The notes below the pieces were generated by a model. It was not told the DNA's origin, searched no databases, and saw only the letters and a program-made list of their open reading frames with translations. A stretch of DNA of 30,956 nucleotides from JAZLDV01 sp045614925 (GTDB lineage Bacteria > Bacillota_I > Bacilli_A > Erysipelotrichales > Coprobacillaceae), in contig JAZLDV010000065.1 of the NCBI GenBank assembly GCA_045614925.1, positions 1 to 30,956 on the forward strand, in the 5' to 3' direction. Shown in pieces: positions 12,373 to 19,701 of the stretch. Every line of letters begins with the position of its first letter. The stretch's first letter is position 1. The position numbers and the translations under genes were made by a program.

Positions 12373-12990
12373 TTATTTAAGGACAAATCCCTTTCTCTTG
12401 GTGTCAACTTCTTTTTGTTGCATTCCAATATATATTAATGTTTGAGCAGGAGTAGAGTGATTCAGGATTGATTGTAAAGCCACTACATCTCCTGTTTGTT
12501 TATAAAACCAATAACCATATGTTTTTCTTAATGTATGAGTACCAATGTTATACGGAATCTTACAACCTTTTTTGACCTGTTGCATAATGTCATATCCCTG
12601 TACTCTTGTAATAGGTTTATTTACTCCTTTTTGGCTTGAAAATAGATAATCACCATCAACAAGATTATTCCTCTTTATATATTCCATTACTTCTTTATAT
12701 ACGGCATCGTGTAAGGTAATTTTATTTTCTTTTCTAGTTTTCTTATCTCTTTGATAAATGTAATTCAGCTTGACCTTATCAACAGTTAATCTTCTTAAAT
12801 CACTAAATCTCAAAGCCGTATTGATGCCTACAAATATAAGCAGATAGTTCCTATCATACATTTTTATTTTGCTTTCAGTTTTAGCAGCATCTCTTTTCTT
12901 TTTAAAAAAATAAATGCAATTGTGAAGATCATCTTCATCTCGAATTGGATTAACTGATGATTGTCCTGCTTCAATTTGATAATTCCTCAA
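12373..12990 (-). CDS. short tyrosine recombinase (second recombinase)
   Basis: 205 aa, catalytic domain only. The active-site residues are in place: R61 (ALRFSDL), K around 84, H152-x-x-R155 (THTLRKT), H178 (LNHST) and nucleophile Y187 (TLIYIGM). It lacks the arm-binding and most of the core-binding N-terminal domain of a normal integrase. It starts with TTG behind an excellent GGAGGTGA site. Such small recombinases in early phage operons may resolve dimers, invert DNA or act as accessory integrases. A separate full integrase is present at 14.3 kb. Enzyme class is firm; role unknown. Confidence 0.88.
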   Translation of the reverse strand: MRNYQIEAGQSSVNPIRDEDDLHNCIYFFKKKRDAAKTESKIKMYDRNYLLIFVGINTALRFSDLRRLTVDKVKLNYIYQRDKKTRKENKITLHDAVYKEVMEYIKRNNLVDGDYLFSSQKGVNKPITRVQGYDIMQQVKKGCKIPYNIGTHTLRKTYGYWFYKQTGDVVALQSILNHSTPAQTLIYIGMQQKEVDTKRKGFVLK

Positions 12991-13002
12991 TTTATCACCT
13001 CC

Positions 13003-13152
13003 TTATAAATTTTGAAGAATACCTAATGTGTGAATTATAGAGACATTGTAGTCTCCTTCTAGTTTGTAAAATTCCTTATAACAGGCTTTTTCACTTGTTG
13101 ATACATAAATCACTACATTTCCTTTAGTAATGCAATAATACTTATTTTTCAT
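13003..13152 (-). CDS. hypothetical 49-residue protein
   Basis: Short gene between the Cro-like gene and the short recombinase (MKNKYYCITKGNVVIYVSTS ...). Its stop lies just before the recombinase ribosome binding site and it fills the gap well. It is probably a small alpha/beta protein. No strong ribosome binding site is seen, only AGGAGCAA overlapping the end of the gene before it. Function unknown. Confidence 0.5.
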   Translation of the reverse strand: MKNKYYCITKGNVVIYVSTSEKACYKEFYKLEGDYNVSIIHTLGILQNL

Positions 13153-13155
13153 AGG

Positions 13156-13371
13156 TTATTGCTCCTTTTTGTTGTTTTTTTGTAAATTCCAAGTCTCTTC
13201 ATCAGTTAAATTAAATAACTCTTGAATCTTCTTCCAAGTATTTGTTGAGCCTGTTCTTTTACCAGCTTCAATCATTGAATAAGCAACTTGAGATATACCT
13301 ATTTTTTGAGCCATATCCTTTTGAGACAAGTCTCCGTTTTTGTATCGAACATCTCTTAAATTAGAATACAT
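13156..13371 (-). CDS. XRE-family HTH protein (Cro-like / antirepressor of lysogeny)
   Basis: 71 aa from MYSNLRDVRYK. The frame extends to 13422, but AAAGGAGGTGAG lies directly before the chosen ATG. The helix-turn-helix is clear (SQKDMAQKIGISQVAYSMIEAGKR). Its position as an early gene divergent from the plus-strand repressor suggests a Cro-like control protein. A promoter lies 70-100 bases upstream. It would bind phage operators to shut off the repressor or early genes. Confidence 0.8.
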   Translation of the reverse strand: MYSNLRDVRYKNGDLSQKDMAQKIGISQVAYSMIEAGKRTGSTNTWKKIQELFNLTDEETWNLQKNNKKEQ

Positions 13372-13441
13372 TTGCTCACCTCCTTTATTTTGATAACATA
13401 ATGTGTCATTAAATACGAACATAAGTTCTAATTACACATAT

Positions 13442-13469
13442 ATTTTACCATTTTTTGTTATTTGTTCAA
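13442..13469 (-). promoter_or_regulatory. early-operon promoter
   Basis: On the minus strand, -35 TTGAAC (13464-13469) and -10 TAAAAT (13442-13447) are 16 bp apart, upstream of the Cro-like gene. It shares the same -10 surroundings and the same upstream 17 bp element as the promoter at 8.2 kb. ATAACAAAAA occurs twice around it. Confidence 0.65.
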
Positions 13470-13470
13470 T

Positions 13471-13487
13471 ACTTTTTGTTATATTTT
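13471..13487. repeat. operator-like 17 bp element shared with 8237-8253
   Basis: ACTTTTTGTTATATTTT is identical to the copy next to the 8.2 kb promoter and has the same placement just upstream of the -35. It is a candidate operator. Confidence 0.5.
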
Positions 13488-13488
13488 A

Positions 13489-13683
13489 CTAATTTTTAGT
13501 TATTTTAGAATGCTCTTTAAACACAAGGTCTATAGCATACTCCATAAAATCAGGTGTAATTAGTTCCAAGCGTGTGAGCATCCTGATGACTCCTAGAATC
13601 ATAAATAATCCCTCATCTGCATTCTTCTTGGTGCAATACAATCTATATTCTTTAATTTCCTGTAATACAAGTTCTTTAAACAT
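13489..13683 (-). CDS. hypothetical small helical protein divergent from repressor
   Basis: 64 aa, helical (LVLQEIKEYRLYCTKK..., GLFMILGVIRMLTRLELITPDFMEYAIDLVF). AAGGA lies 6 bases before the ATG. It is the first gene leftward from the operator region shared with the plus-strand repressor, so it would be expressed when the repressor is inactive. It is not a recognised family; no HTH is evident. Confidence 0.6.
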   Translation of the reverse strand: MFKELVLQEIKEYRLYCTKKNADEGLFMILGVIRMLTRLELITPDFMEYAIDLVFKEHSKITKN

Positions 13684-13781
13684 AATATCCTTCTTTCGTT
13701 TAAATTTTATTCACATTGTTTAAAATGCTAACATTGTGTTACAATAATTCACATATACACTAGATTTTATACAAAGGATGG
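13684..13781. promoter_or_regulatory. divergent lysogeny control region with operator-like repeats
   Basis: Rightward -35 TTGTTT (13716-13721) and -10 TACAAT (13740-13745) are 18 bp apart. Leftward -35 TTAGCA (13726-13731) and -10 TAAAAT (13704-13709) are 16 bp apart. The palindrome TAACA-TTG-TGTTA (13729-13741) overlaps both promoters, and a second ACATTGT lies 18 bp away (13713-13719). This is the expected layout of a repressor-controlled switch. A 13 bp part of it recurs at 18.63 kb. Confidence 0.65.
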
Positions 13782-14117
13782 TTGATTATTTTGAAGGATA
13801 AAAATATTGGAAATAAGATAAAAGCCATTAGAAAGACAAGAGGATATTCTCAACAACAATTAGCTGAATTAATGGATGTCACACGCTCTACTATAAGTAA
13901 TTGGGAATGTGGTAGAAGATATCCTCATTTAAGTGAATTAGATTCATTAGCAAATAAATTAAATGTATCATTAGAGTATTTTAAAGGTAATGGAGATGAC
14001 ATTAAGGAATTATTAGCAAAGGCTAATCAGGTGTTTAATGATAAAAATGTATCATCTCAAGAAAAAGCAGATGTATATAAAGAATTAATGAGGATATATC
14101 TAAAAAACGATAATTAA
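13782..14117 (+). CDS. XRE/CI-type phage repressor
   Basis: 111 aa. A classical HTH fills residues 8-65 (IKAIRKTRGYSQQQLAELMDVTRSTISNWECGRRYP), followed by a short helical tail (FNDKNVSSQEKADVYKELMRIYL) that probably dimerises. There is no LexA-type peptidase domain, so induction would not be by simple self-cleavage. The start is uncertain: TTG at 13782 is only 3 bases from AAAGGA, while TTG at 13791 is 12 bases away. It is divergent from the early genes and upstream of the excisionase-like and integrase genes, so it is the likely lysogeny repressor. Confidence 0.85.
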   Translation: MIILKDKNIGNKIKAIRKTRGYSQQQLAELMDVTRSTISNWECGRRYPHLSELDSLANKLNVSLEYFKGNGDDIKELLAKANQVFNDKNVSSQEKADVYKELMRIYLKNDN

Positions 14118-14120
14118 ACA

Positions 14121-14150
14121 CTACATTTTGTAGTTTTTTACTACAAAAAG
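14121..14150 (+). promoter_or_regulatory. possible attenuator between repressor and integrase genes
   Basis: Two exclusive hairpins can form. CTACA (14121-14125) with TGTAG (14129-14133) is followed by six T residues, a weak terminator. TTTTGTAG (14126-14133) with CTACAAAA (14141-14148) is a stronger 8 bp stem that ends at the AGGAG site of the next gene. This could limit expression of the downstream genes. Inference from sequence only. Confidence 0.45.
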
Positions 14151-14160
14151 GAGAAATAAA

Positions 14161-14343
14161 ATGACAAAATTAACTATTAATAATGTAGCAGCTAAATTAA
14201 GAATTAGTCCTCAAACATTAAGATTAGGCTTACAAAGAGAGCAATTTCCTTTTGGCATTGCTATTAAAACCTCTAACCGATACACCTATGTAATTTATGA
14301 AAAAAAATTAAAGGAGTATTTGGATTATGAGAAAGAAGCATAA
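14161..14343 (+). CDS. xis: excisionase-like HTH protein
   Basis: 60 aa. The fold (LTINNVAAKLRISPQTLRLG..., FGIAIKTSNRYTYVIYEKKLKEYL) is that of MerR-like excisionase proteins common beside integrases of Firmicutes elements: one HTH and a beta wing. It overlaps the integrase start by 17 bases, so the two are co-translated. It likely bends attachment-site DNA and directs excision. AGGAG lies 8 bases before the ATG. Confidence 0.7.
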   Translation: MTKLTINNVAAKLRISPQTLRLGLQREQFPFGIAIKTSNRYTYVIYEKKLKEYLDYEKEA

Positions 14344-15367
14344 TTTAAAATTACCTAATAAATTTGGTGGTATTGTTTTTCTTGGAGAAAGAAGGAGAAA
14401 ACCTTATGGAGTTAGGATTACTACAGGATGGAACGATAAAAACCGACAAAGATATAAATATCTTGGTTATTTTGAGGAATATTTAGAGGCTATGGAGTTC
14501 CTGATTGAATATAATAAAAATCCTTATGATATTGATGCTAAAAGCATAACACTTAAAAATATATATGATGATTGGAGTAAAAGGCACTTTGACAAGGTGT
14601 CTTTACATTCTAAAAGAGCATATATATCTGCATTTAAAAAATGTGAGCATCTATATAATATGCCTTTTATAGATTTAAGAACAAAACACTTTCAGGATAT
14701 TGTTGATCCAATGAAATCTACATCTACTGCTCAAATGTTTAAGAATGTAATTAAAATGTTGTATCAGTATGCTTTAAAGCACGATGTTGTAAATAAAGAT
14801 TATTCAGCTTATATTGAAATGCCTCACGCTAAAAAGAAGCATATTAAAAAGCCTTTCACCAAAGAAGAAATTAATTTGTTATGGAATCATCAAGGTAATG
14901 ATGCAATAGATGTATTATTAATCCTTCTCTATTCAGGTATGAGAATTAGTGAAGTTTTAAATATGAAAATTGAAGATATTAATTTTAAAGAACGTTATAT
15001 GATTGGAGGTGTTAAAACTGAAGCTGGTAAAAATAGAATAATTCCTATTCATAAAAAAATCGTTCCTATTATTGAGAAACGATTATCAAATAAATATTTA
15101 TTTCAGGGAATTAGAAGTGGAAATAAATATGACTACTCTTATATGTCAATTTTAATAAGTAAAGTATTTGATGAATTAAAAATGAATCATACAATTCACG
15201 AAACAAGGCATACTTTTGTATCACAAGCCGATAGAATTGGAATTAATAAAATCACACTTAAAAGAATTGTTGGTCATTCAGTTAAAGGAAATGATATTAC
15301 TGATGATGTTTACACACACAAAAATAAGGAAGATGTCATTCAGGCTATCGACCTTTTTTATTACTAA
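14327..15367 (+). CDS. int: phage integrase (tyrosine recombinase)
   Basis: 346 aa, full length. An N-terminal arm-binding region (about 12-65, GIVFLGERRRKPYGVRI... with the wing-like beta strands of AP2-type integrase domains) is followed by a SAM-like core-binding domain (75-165). The catalytic domain has R206, K230, H291-x-x-R294, H317 and nucleophile Y329 (DVYTHK). It integrates and excises the prophage at the attachment site, which should lie close to its 3' end. It is the last gene of the plus-strand lysogeny operon and converges on the tail/lysis operon. Confidence 0.95.
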   Translation: MRKKHNLKLPNKFGGIVFLGERRRKPYGVRITTGWNDKNRQRYKYLGYFEEYLEAMEFLIEYNKNPYDIDAKSITLKNIYDDWSKRHFDKVSLHSKRAYISAFKKCEHLYNMPFIDLRTKHFQDIVDPMKSTSTAQMFKNVIKMLYQYALKHDVVNKDYSAYIEMPHAKKKHIKKPFTKEEINLLWNHQGNDAIDVLLILLYSGMRISEVLNMKIEDINFKERYMIGGVKTEAGKNRIIPIHKKIVPIIEKRLSNKYLFQGIRSGNKYDYSYMSILISKVFDELKMNHTIHETRHTFVSQADRIGINKITLKRIVGHSVKGNDITDDVYTHKNKEDVIQAIDLFYY

Positions 15368-15552
15368 AAAGTGTATATCACTTGTATATTACGCTAGTTA
15401 TCTCTTGAATTCTTACATTGTCTAATTGTTGATATAGAGTGTTTTAATCATTTTAAGACAATTGGAATTGTCAAAAAATATAATATGATAATATCTCATC
15501 ATTATTGATAAATCAAGAGTTTATTCATCCTTTGTATATTTCTAGTATATAT
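15368..15552. other. attP: likely attachment site (attP) region
   Basis: Non-coding stretch between the integrase stop and the terminator. It contains two direct copies of TTGTATATT (15382-15390 and 15532-15540), which could be integrase arm sites, and a perfect dyad GACAATT-GG-AATTGTC (15457-15472). The dyad lacks a following T run on either strand, so it is not a terminator. The core cannot be identified without the host sequence. Confidence 0.4.
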
Positions 15553-15586
15553 AAAAAAAGAGGTCTTAATTGACCTCTTAATTTTT
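15553..15586. terminator. bidirectional terminator between integrase and tail operon
   Basis: AAGAGGTC (15558-15565) pairs perfectly with GACCTCTT (15572-15579), with loop TTAATT. An A run precedes and a T run follows, so it works in both directions. It overlaps the last codons of the receptor-binding protein gene. Confidence 0.85.
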
Positions 15587-17212
15587 TGAATATGGAATTG
15601 TTCCTCTAATATTGGATGCTCCTGTAGTTACATACAAGGCTAATGCACTAATCATATCAGTACAATTTATATAATTGTTGCTTCCAACCTGATAAAGTGA
15701 ATTAGTTTGATAATAACCACTTCTTGATATTGTTGGAGCATTTACTCCATAAAGAATTGAAGCAGATTGAGATGCAGATTGACCAACAATAGCACTTCTA
15801 GCTGATGATGTTCCTGTATAGGCTAAATACTCTCCTCCATTTAACCTCAATACATCAGTATTTAAGAAACAATATGAATTACCTGAAGCATTTGATACAC
15901 TTGCTCTACAATTAGTAAATGTACCACCATTTGATATATTAGAGCCTGAATATGAATTAATCCAAAATCTCGAATCCTCACATTGAATACTTGCATTAAA
16001 TACATTAACTTGTGTACCTGAATTAGAGCCTCCAAGCACCATATTTAAACCCTTAAATACAAAGTTCTTTGATGCACAATAGAATATAGTTGCAACTACT
16101 CCACTAACATTTATTGTGATTTGACTACAATTAGTAAAATCTAATACAACTTTTCTATTTCCATTATGGAAATCAAACATTCTATAAGGAGATGCACTTG
16201 TACCTGATCCACCAACAGGAACAGGATATTGAGTTCCATTGTAGCATCCAAATGTACCAACTATTTTTAATTTCATTGAAGAGTAATCAGTACCACCATC
16301 TATAAATTGATTAACAATATTAGTGATTTGTTGATTATCAGTTAATCCATTACATATATATGTATATTCATTTGCCTCTTTTAATTCAGCTACATCATTA
16401 ACCCATTGATTATATTGACTAATAGCAGTATTTAAGCCTTCTCCATCAATAAAATTGTTTAAAATTACACTAATATCTGCACCTGAATTTTTGGCACTTG
16501 TAAATGTTATTGTTATATATCCTGAATTAGTTCCTACTGAATAATTAGTATTTTCTTCTTTTAAACCATTTACATAAACTTCAACCAATGAATATTTATC
16601 ATTGTATAAGTTAGCTGCTAAATTAGTAATAACTGTTGTTGATGTTGTTGCTAATGTAGTATTGTACTCAAATTGTTGTACTATTGCATCATAATAATCA
16701 TCATATCCCTTAACTGCAACAAACCAAGGACATACATCTTGGCCTCTTGTATCAACCACTTGTGATACGCTTGAAGCATTAGGTTGAATAACTGCATATC
16801 CAAGCATTAACTCATAAATGGTATCATTTTGAGTCAAATTACTAATTGTAGGAACGCTTGTTAATGGATTTCCTACAACCAACTCGATAAATCTACCATT
16901 TAATTGTTGTTCATTATTTTCTTGTAAAATAATTGGAACATAATATGGATTAGCACCTGTAGGAGCAGAGCCTACACTTAAATTAACAACTGCATTATTC
17001 ACATAGCCTTTGCCTTGAATAGTTGCTTTTCCTATTGCAACATTAACACTTAATCCTGTTCCTACACTTACTTGTAACCCATTTTTTAAAACACCTGTAG
17101 CACATACGATGCTAAACCAATCACTAATATCATCTGCATTGTAATTTCTATCATATCCTGTAGGAGATGAAGAGTCAGGGAATGCATTAAAGAATAAACT
17201 CTTTTGTGCCAT
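15578..17212 (-). CDS. receptor-binding / upper baseplate-type tail fibre protein
   Basis: 544 aa. The N-terminus (MAQKSLFFNAFP..., YNADDISDWFSIVCATGVL) is the baseplate-attachment module typical of Firmicutes siphophages. Residues about 25-180 form a beta-rich domain, followed by a helix/linker (QYNQWVNDVAELKEANEY). From about 280 on, Gly/Asn/Ser-rich short strands (VLDFTNCSQITINVSGVV, FKGLNMVLGGSNSG, NVFNASIQCEDSRFW) suggest a right-handed beta-helix, as in glycan-binding fibres. It is the last gene of the late operon and its start overlaps the holin stop. It binds the host surface; no catalytic residues are evident. Confidence 0.75.
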   Translation of the reverse strand: MAQKSLFFNAFPDSSSPTGYDRNYNADDISDWFSIVCATGVLKNGLQVSVGTGLSVNVAIGKATIQGKGYVNNAVVNLSVGSAPTGANPYYVPIILQENNEQQLNGRFIELVVGNPLTSVPTISNLTQNDTIYELMLGYAVIQPNASSVSQVVDTRGQDVCPWFVAVKGYDDYYDAIVQQFEYNTTLATTSTTVITNLAANLYNDKYSLVEVYVNGLKEENTNYSVGTNSGYITITFTSAKNSGADISVILNNFIDGEGLNTAISQYNQWVNDVAELKEANEYTYICNGLTDNQQITNIVNQFIDGGTDYSSMKLKIVGTFGCYNGTQYPVPVGGSGTSASPYRMFDFHNGNRKVVLDFTNCSQITINVSGVVATIFYCASKNFVFKGLNMVLGGSNSGTQVNVFNASIQCEDSRFWINSYSGSNISNGGTFTNCRASVSNASGNSYCFLNTDVLRLNGGEYLAYTGTSSARSAIVGQSASQSASILYGVNAPTISRSGYYQTNSLYQVGSNNYINCTDMISALALYVTTGASNIRGTIPYSKN

Positions 17213-17595
17213 TAAATATTACCTCCTATTTTAATTAATTTTATTTGAGCCTCTATTAATGTTTTTAAATAACCTTCAACATCCGTATAATTAGATTTAA
17301 GCCATTCTTCTACCTTTTTAGGCATATTTGCCTTAATGGTATTTAAACAACGCTCTATGGCTAATTTTTGAGCCTCTTTATCAAATATATTTTTACACTT
17401 CATTTCATCAACATAAATTTGTTGAATTTCTAATACTGAATTTTTAACCAAATCATTTAAAGAATTCATAATCTGCTTTAATTCATCATTTTTAATATAT
17501 TTGTTAATAACATATGTAAATACTATTCCAAGACCACTAATAACTACTCCTAAAACGCTTAATATAACTTGAGTTCCTATTTCATTCCAATTCAT
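17212..17595 (-). CDS. LLH-family phage holin
   Basis: 127 aa. One N-terminal transmembrane helix (VILSVLGVVISGLGIVFTYVI) is followed by a long charged helical domain with the family pattern (NSLNDLVKNSVLEIQQIYVDEMK..., FDKEAQKLAIERCLNTIK..., YLKTLIEAQIKLIK), as in LLH holins. It would form membrane lesions at the end of infection. It sits between a second membrane protein gene and the receptor-binding gene, but no classical endolysin is beside it. Confidence 0.8.
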   Translation of the reverse strand: MNWNEIGTQVILSVLGVVISGLGIVFTYVINKYIKNDELKQIMNSLNDLVKNSVLEIQQIYVDEMKCKNIFDKEAQKLAIERCLNTIKANMPKKVEEWLKSNYTDVEGYLKTLIEAQIKLIKIGGNI

Positions 17596-17597
17596 AT

Positions 17598-17897
17598 TTA
17601 TGCTCCTTTTCTAAAAACTTCTTTTTCAAGATTTTTAATTCTAGTTTCGTGTTCAATTATCTTTTCGTGGTCACTATTTTTAGTTTCATCAATCTTATCA
17701 ATTTTTCTCTTGATTTCTTGAATATCACCACAAATATTAGATATACTATTTTCAATATTTGTAATTTTTACTACATTTAATTCTCTTTCTTGAGTTCTTT
17801 CTTTGTCTGCTTTTTTATAACTAAAAATAAAACTTGATAAAACTCCTAGAAAAGATAAACAAACGGCTATAATACTTATTATTTCTCCTGTACTCAT
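17598..17897 (-). CDS. membrane-anchored coiled-coil protein of lysis region (holin-associated)
   Basis: 99 aa. A transmembrane helix (IISIIAVCLSFLGVLSSFIFSY, 5-26) precedes a long coiled coil (NVVKITNIENSISNICGDIQEIKRKIDKI..., HETRIKNLEKEVF). The organisation resembles the small N-anchored coiled-coil proteins next to holins in Clostridia/Bacilli phages, functionally similar to XhlA. It ends 2 bases before the holin start. It is probably an accessory lysis protein. Confidence 0.65.
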   Translation of the reverse strand: MSTGEIISIIAVCLSFLGVLSSFIFSYKKADKERTQERELNVVKITNIENSISNICGDIQEIKRKIDKIDETKNSDHEKIIEHETRIKNLEKEVFRKGA

Positions 17898-17907
17898 ATA
17901 ATCAAAT

Positions 17908-17929
17908 AAACCACCCTTTCAGGTGGCTT
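17908..17929 (-). terminator. hairpin after CAP-LysM gene, weak terminator or attenuator
   Basis: On the minus strand, AAGCCACC pairs with GGTGGTTT (8 bp, one G-U) around TGAAAG and is followed by a modest T-rich stretch. It sits between the secreted protein gene and the holin-region genes and may reduce readthrough into them. Confidence 0.45.
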
Positions 17930-17932
17930 ACT

Positions 17933-18616
17933 TCATTTTACGAATAATTGCACCCAATAAGTACCATATGTCCCACCTTCAACATATCCTACTCCTAATT
18001 CAGTGTAATTCGCATTTAATATATTGGCTCTATGACCTGATGAATTCATCCAATCATTCATTACTTGTTGAGCCGTTTTTTGACCAGCTGCAATATTTTC
18101 ACCTGCACTTTGATATTTAACTCCAAATCTTTGGAGCATTTCAAATGGTGATCCATATGTTGCAGATTGATGACTAAAGTAATTCTTGTCTCTCATATCT
18201 TCAGCTTTTTTAGTAGCAATACCATTAAGCGTATGATTTAACACTAATTCATTTAGTCCTTGTTTCTTTCTTTCAATGTTAACTAGCCTTAATACTTCTA
18301 ATGCTTCCGTACTTTCGACCTCATCAGCTGTATTGCTGCCACTCTCAATTTCATCATTAGATGAATTCTCTTGAGTCGATTGTCCGTGTTCATAGTTCGG
18401 CAAATCAACTTTCTCTTTAGGATAAATTAAATTCAAATCCTTAAATAAATCTTTGTTTAACTCTTTTAAATCCTTGAAATCAATATGGTATCTCTTTGCA
18501 ATTCCCCAAATCGTATCTCCTGATTTAACGCTACAATTGGATGCGTATGTAGGAGATGAAAAACCAATGACTAATAGTAACATTGCAGCATATTTCAATA
18601 CGGTTATAATCTTCAT
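17933..18616 (-). CDS. secreted LysM-CAP domain protein (YkwD/SafA-like)
   Basis: 227 aa from the ATG at 18616. A GTG at 18634 is possible, but neither start has a good ribosome binding site. A Sec signal peptide (MKIITVLKYAAMLLLVIGFSSPTYA) ends in a TYA cleavage site. Next come a LysM domain (CSVKSGDTIWGIAKRYHIDFKDL...), which binds peptidoglycan, an acidic linker and a C-terminal CAP domain with its conserved His/Glu residues (NYFSHQSA, GENIAAG, SSGHRANIL). It sits where an endolysin would be expected in the late operon. A repressor-operator-like 13 bp sequence lies just upstream. It may be a lysogenic conversion protein, or a wall-acting factor exported by the host. Domains certain, role uncertain. 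Confidence 0.85.
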   Translation of the reverse strand: MKIITVLKYAAMLLLVIGFSSPTYASNCSVKSGDTIWGIAKRYHIDFKDLKELNKDLFKDLNLIYPKEKVDLPNYEHGQSTQENSSNDEIESGSNTADEVESTEALEVLRLVNIERKKQGLNELVLNHTLNGIATKKAEDMRDKNYFSHQSATYGSPFEMLQRFGVKYQSAGENIAAGQKTAQQVMNDWMNSSGHRANILNANYTELGVGYVEGGTYGTYWVQLFVK

Positions 18617-18626
18617 AACACTAATA

Positions 18627-18639
18627 TGTAACACAATGT
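18627..18639. promoter_or_regulatory. operator-like site upstream of the CAP-LysM gene
   Basis: TGTAACACAATGT here is the exact reverse complement of 13731-13743 in the lysogeny control region. It lies 11 bases upstream of the CAP-LysM start, overlapping the alternative GTG start. The same regulator may bind both. Confidence 0.45.
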
Positions 18640-18645
18640 CATCAT

Positions 18646-19701
18646 TTATTCATTTCCGTATTCTGCTTGTTCTCCATAACCTGTAGCATCTTGTTTGAAT
18701 GTATATTTAAGAATTCTAGTTGAGGCTTCATAATGAAAGTATTCATCTCTTACCTTAACTAAATCTCCAATAAAGAAATCTTTTTCAAATTCATAACTTG
18801 AATATTGCAAATCAAGTTCTGCATTAAATTGAACATCAATATATCTTTCAGCTAACTGATTTTTACCTTCTTGTTGTTGCATAGTCTTATATGTATTACT
18901 TGAAGGTAATATTTCAGTACCATCCTCTAATTTAGTTGATAAATTAGATTCTACAACCATTTCTAGCCTATCTATATTAGTTGCTCCTGTATCATAATCT
19001 TGAGCATATTCAACATCTTGATTATTTTCACTAAATTTAGAAACAACTCGACAAAATGTTTTCTTATTCTCACTATTTTCAAAATACTCACTTGAAATAA
19101 GATTATCCATTGATTGAGCAAATAAAACACTTGATGTTCTATCTACTCCCTGAATTACCCTAAAGGTAATTTGACCACTTTCAAATGTAGTATAGCATCC
19201 ACATTTATTAGCCTTTAACAATGCAAGTAAAAAGTCTGCTATATCTTCTCTAGTTGCTTGTGTTTGCTCTATAGTAATATTAAATGTAGGTTGAATAACA
19301 TTTACTCCTACTATCTTTCGATATGATAAAGCACCTAATCCTAAATTGTTATAAACTAAATTATATACGGCAGTAGCAAGATTAGATTCTAGTTGATAAG
19401 GATTTAAAATACATCTAGTATGTAATAGCCATTTAGCCTCAAAACCTTTAACATCAATCATTCTTGCACCTTCACTATTGAATGTGTATTGAACGCTCTT
19501 AATAATCCATAAATAAGGCTTATTTGGAATCCTGATGTAATTACCCATTTTAAGAGCATCTAAATTATTTTGAGTAGCTGGTGCATATACTTCGAATTCT
19601 CCAATATCATAATAAGATACTTCAAACCAACATTCACTTGGCTCAACCATTGCAAATGATTTTAAAGTATATTTACCAATGACCTCAACATAAGGAATCA
19701 T
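18646..19701 (-). CDS. tail protein, ReqiPepy6 Gp37-like (tail hub)
   Basis: 351 aa. The N-terminal strand pattern (YVEVIGKYTLKSFAMVEPSECWFEVSYYDIGEFEVYA..., GNYIRIPNKPYLWIIKSVQYTF) and the middle domain (DIADFLLALLKANKCGCYTTFESGQITFRVIQG) fit the Gp37-like minor tail proteins found after the distal tail protein in Firmicutes siphophages. It forms part of the tail tip hub to which receptor-binding proteins attach. It starts on the last base of the preceding gene. There is no peptidase motif. Confidence 0.75.
   Translation of the reverse strand: MIPYVEVIGKYTLKSFAMVEPSECWFEVSYYDIGEFEVYAPATQNNLDALKMGNYIRIPNKPYLWIIKSVQYTFNSEGARMIDVKGFEAKWLLHTRCILNPYQLESNLATAVYNLVYNNLGLGALSYRKIVGVNVIQPTFNITIEQTQATREDIADFLLALLKANKCGCYTTFESGQITFRVIQGVDRTSSVLFAQSMDNLISSEYFENSENKKTFCRVVSKFSENNQDVEYAQDYDTGATNIDRLEMVVESNLSTKLEDGTEILPSSNTYKTMQQQEGKNQLAERYIDVQFNAELDLQYSSYEFEKDFFIGDLVKVRDEYFHYEASTRILKYTFKQDATGYGEQAEYGNE

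Noticed and set aside
15216..15425. Overlapping frame at the 3' end of the integrase
   Set aside because: Runs in another frame through the catalytic region of the integrase; no start signal and no family pattern.
15457..15472. Perfect dyad after the integrase as its terminator
   Set aside because: It is not followed by T residues in either direction. The true terminator is at 15553-15586.
17923..18120. Plus-strand open frame opposite the CAP-LysM gene
   Set aside because: Antisense shadow of a gene with clear domains; no ribosome binding site.
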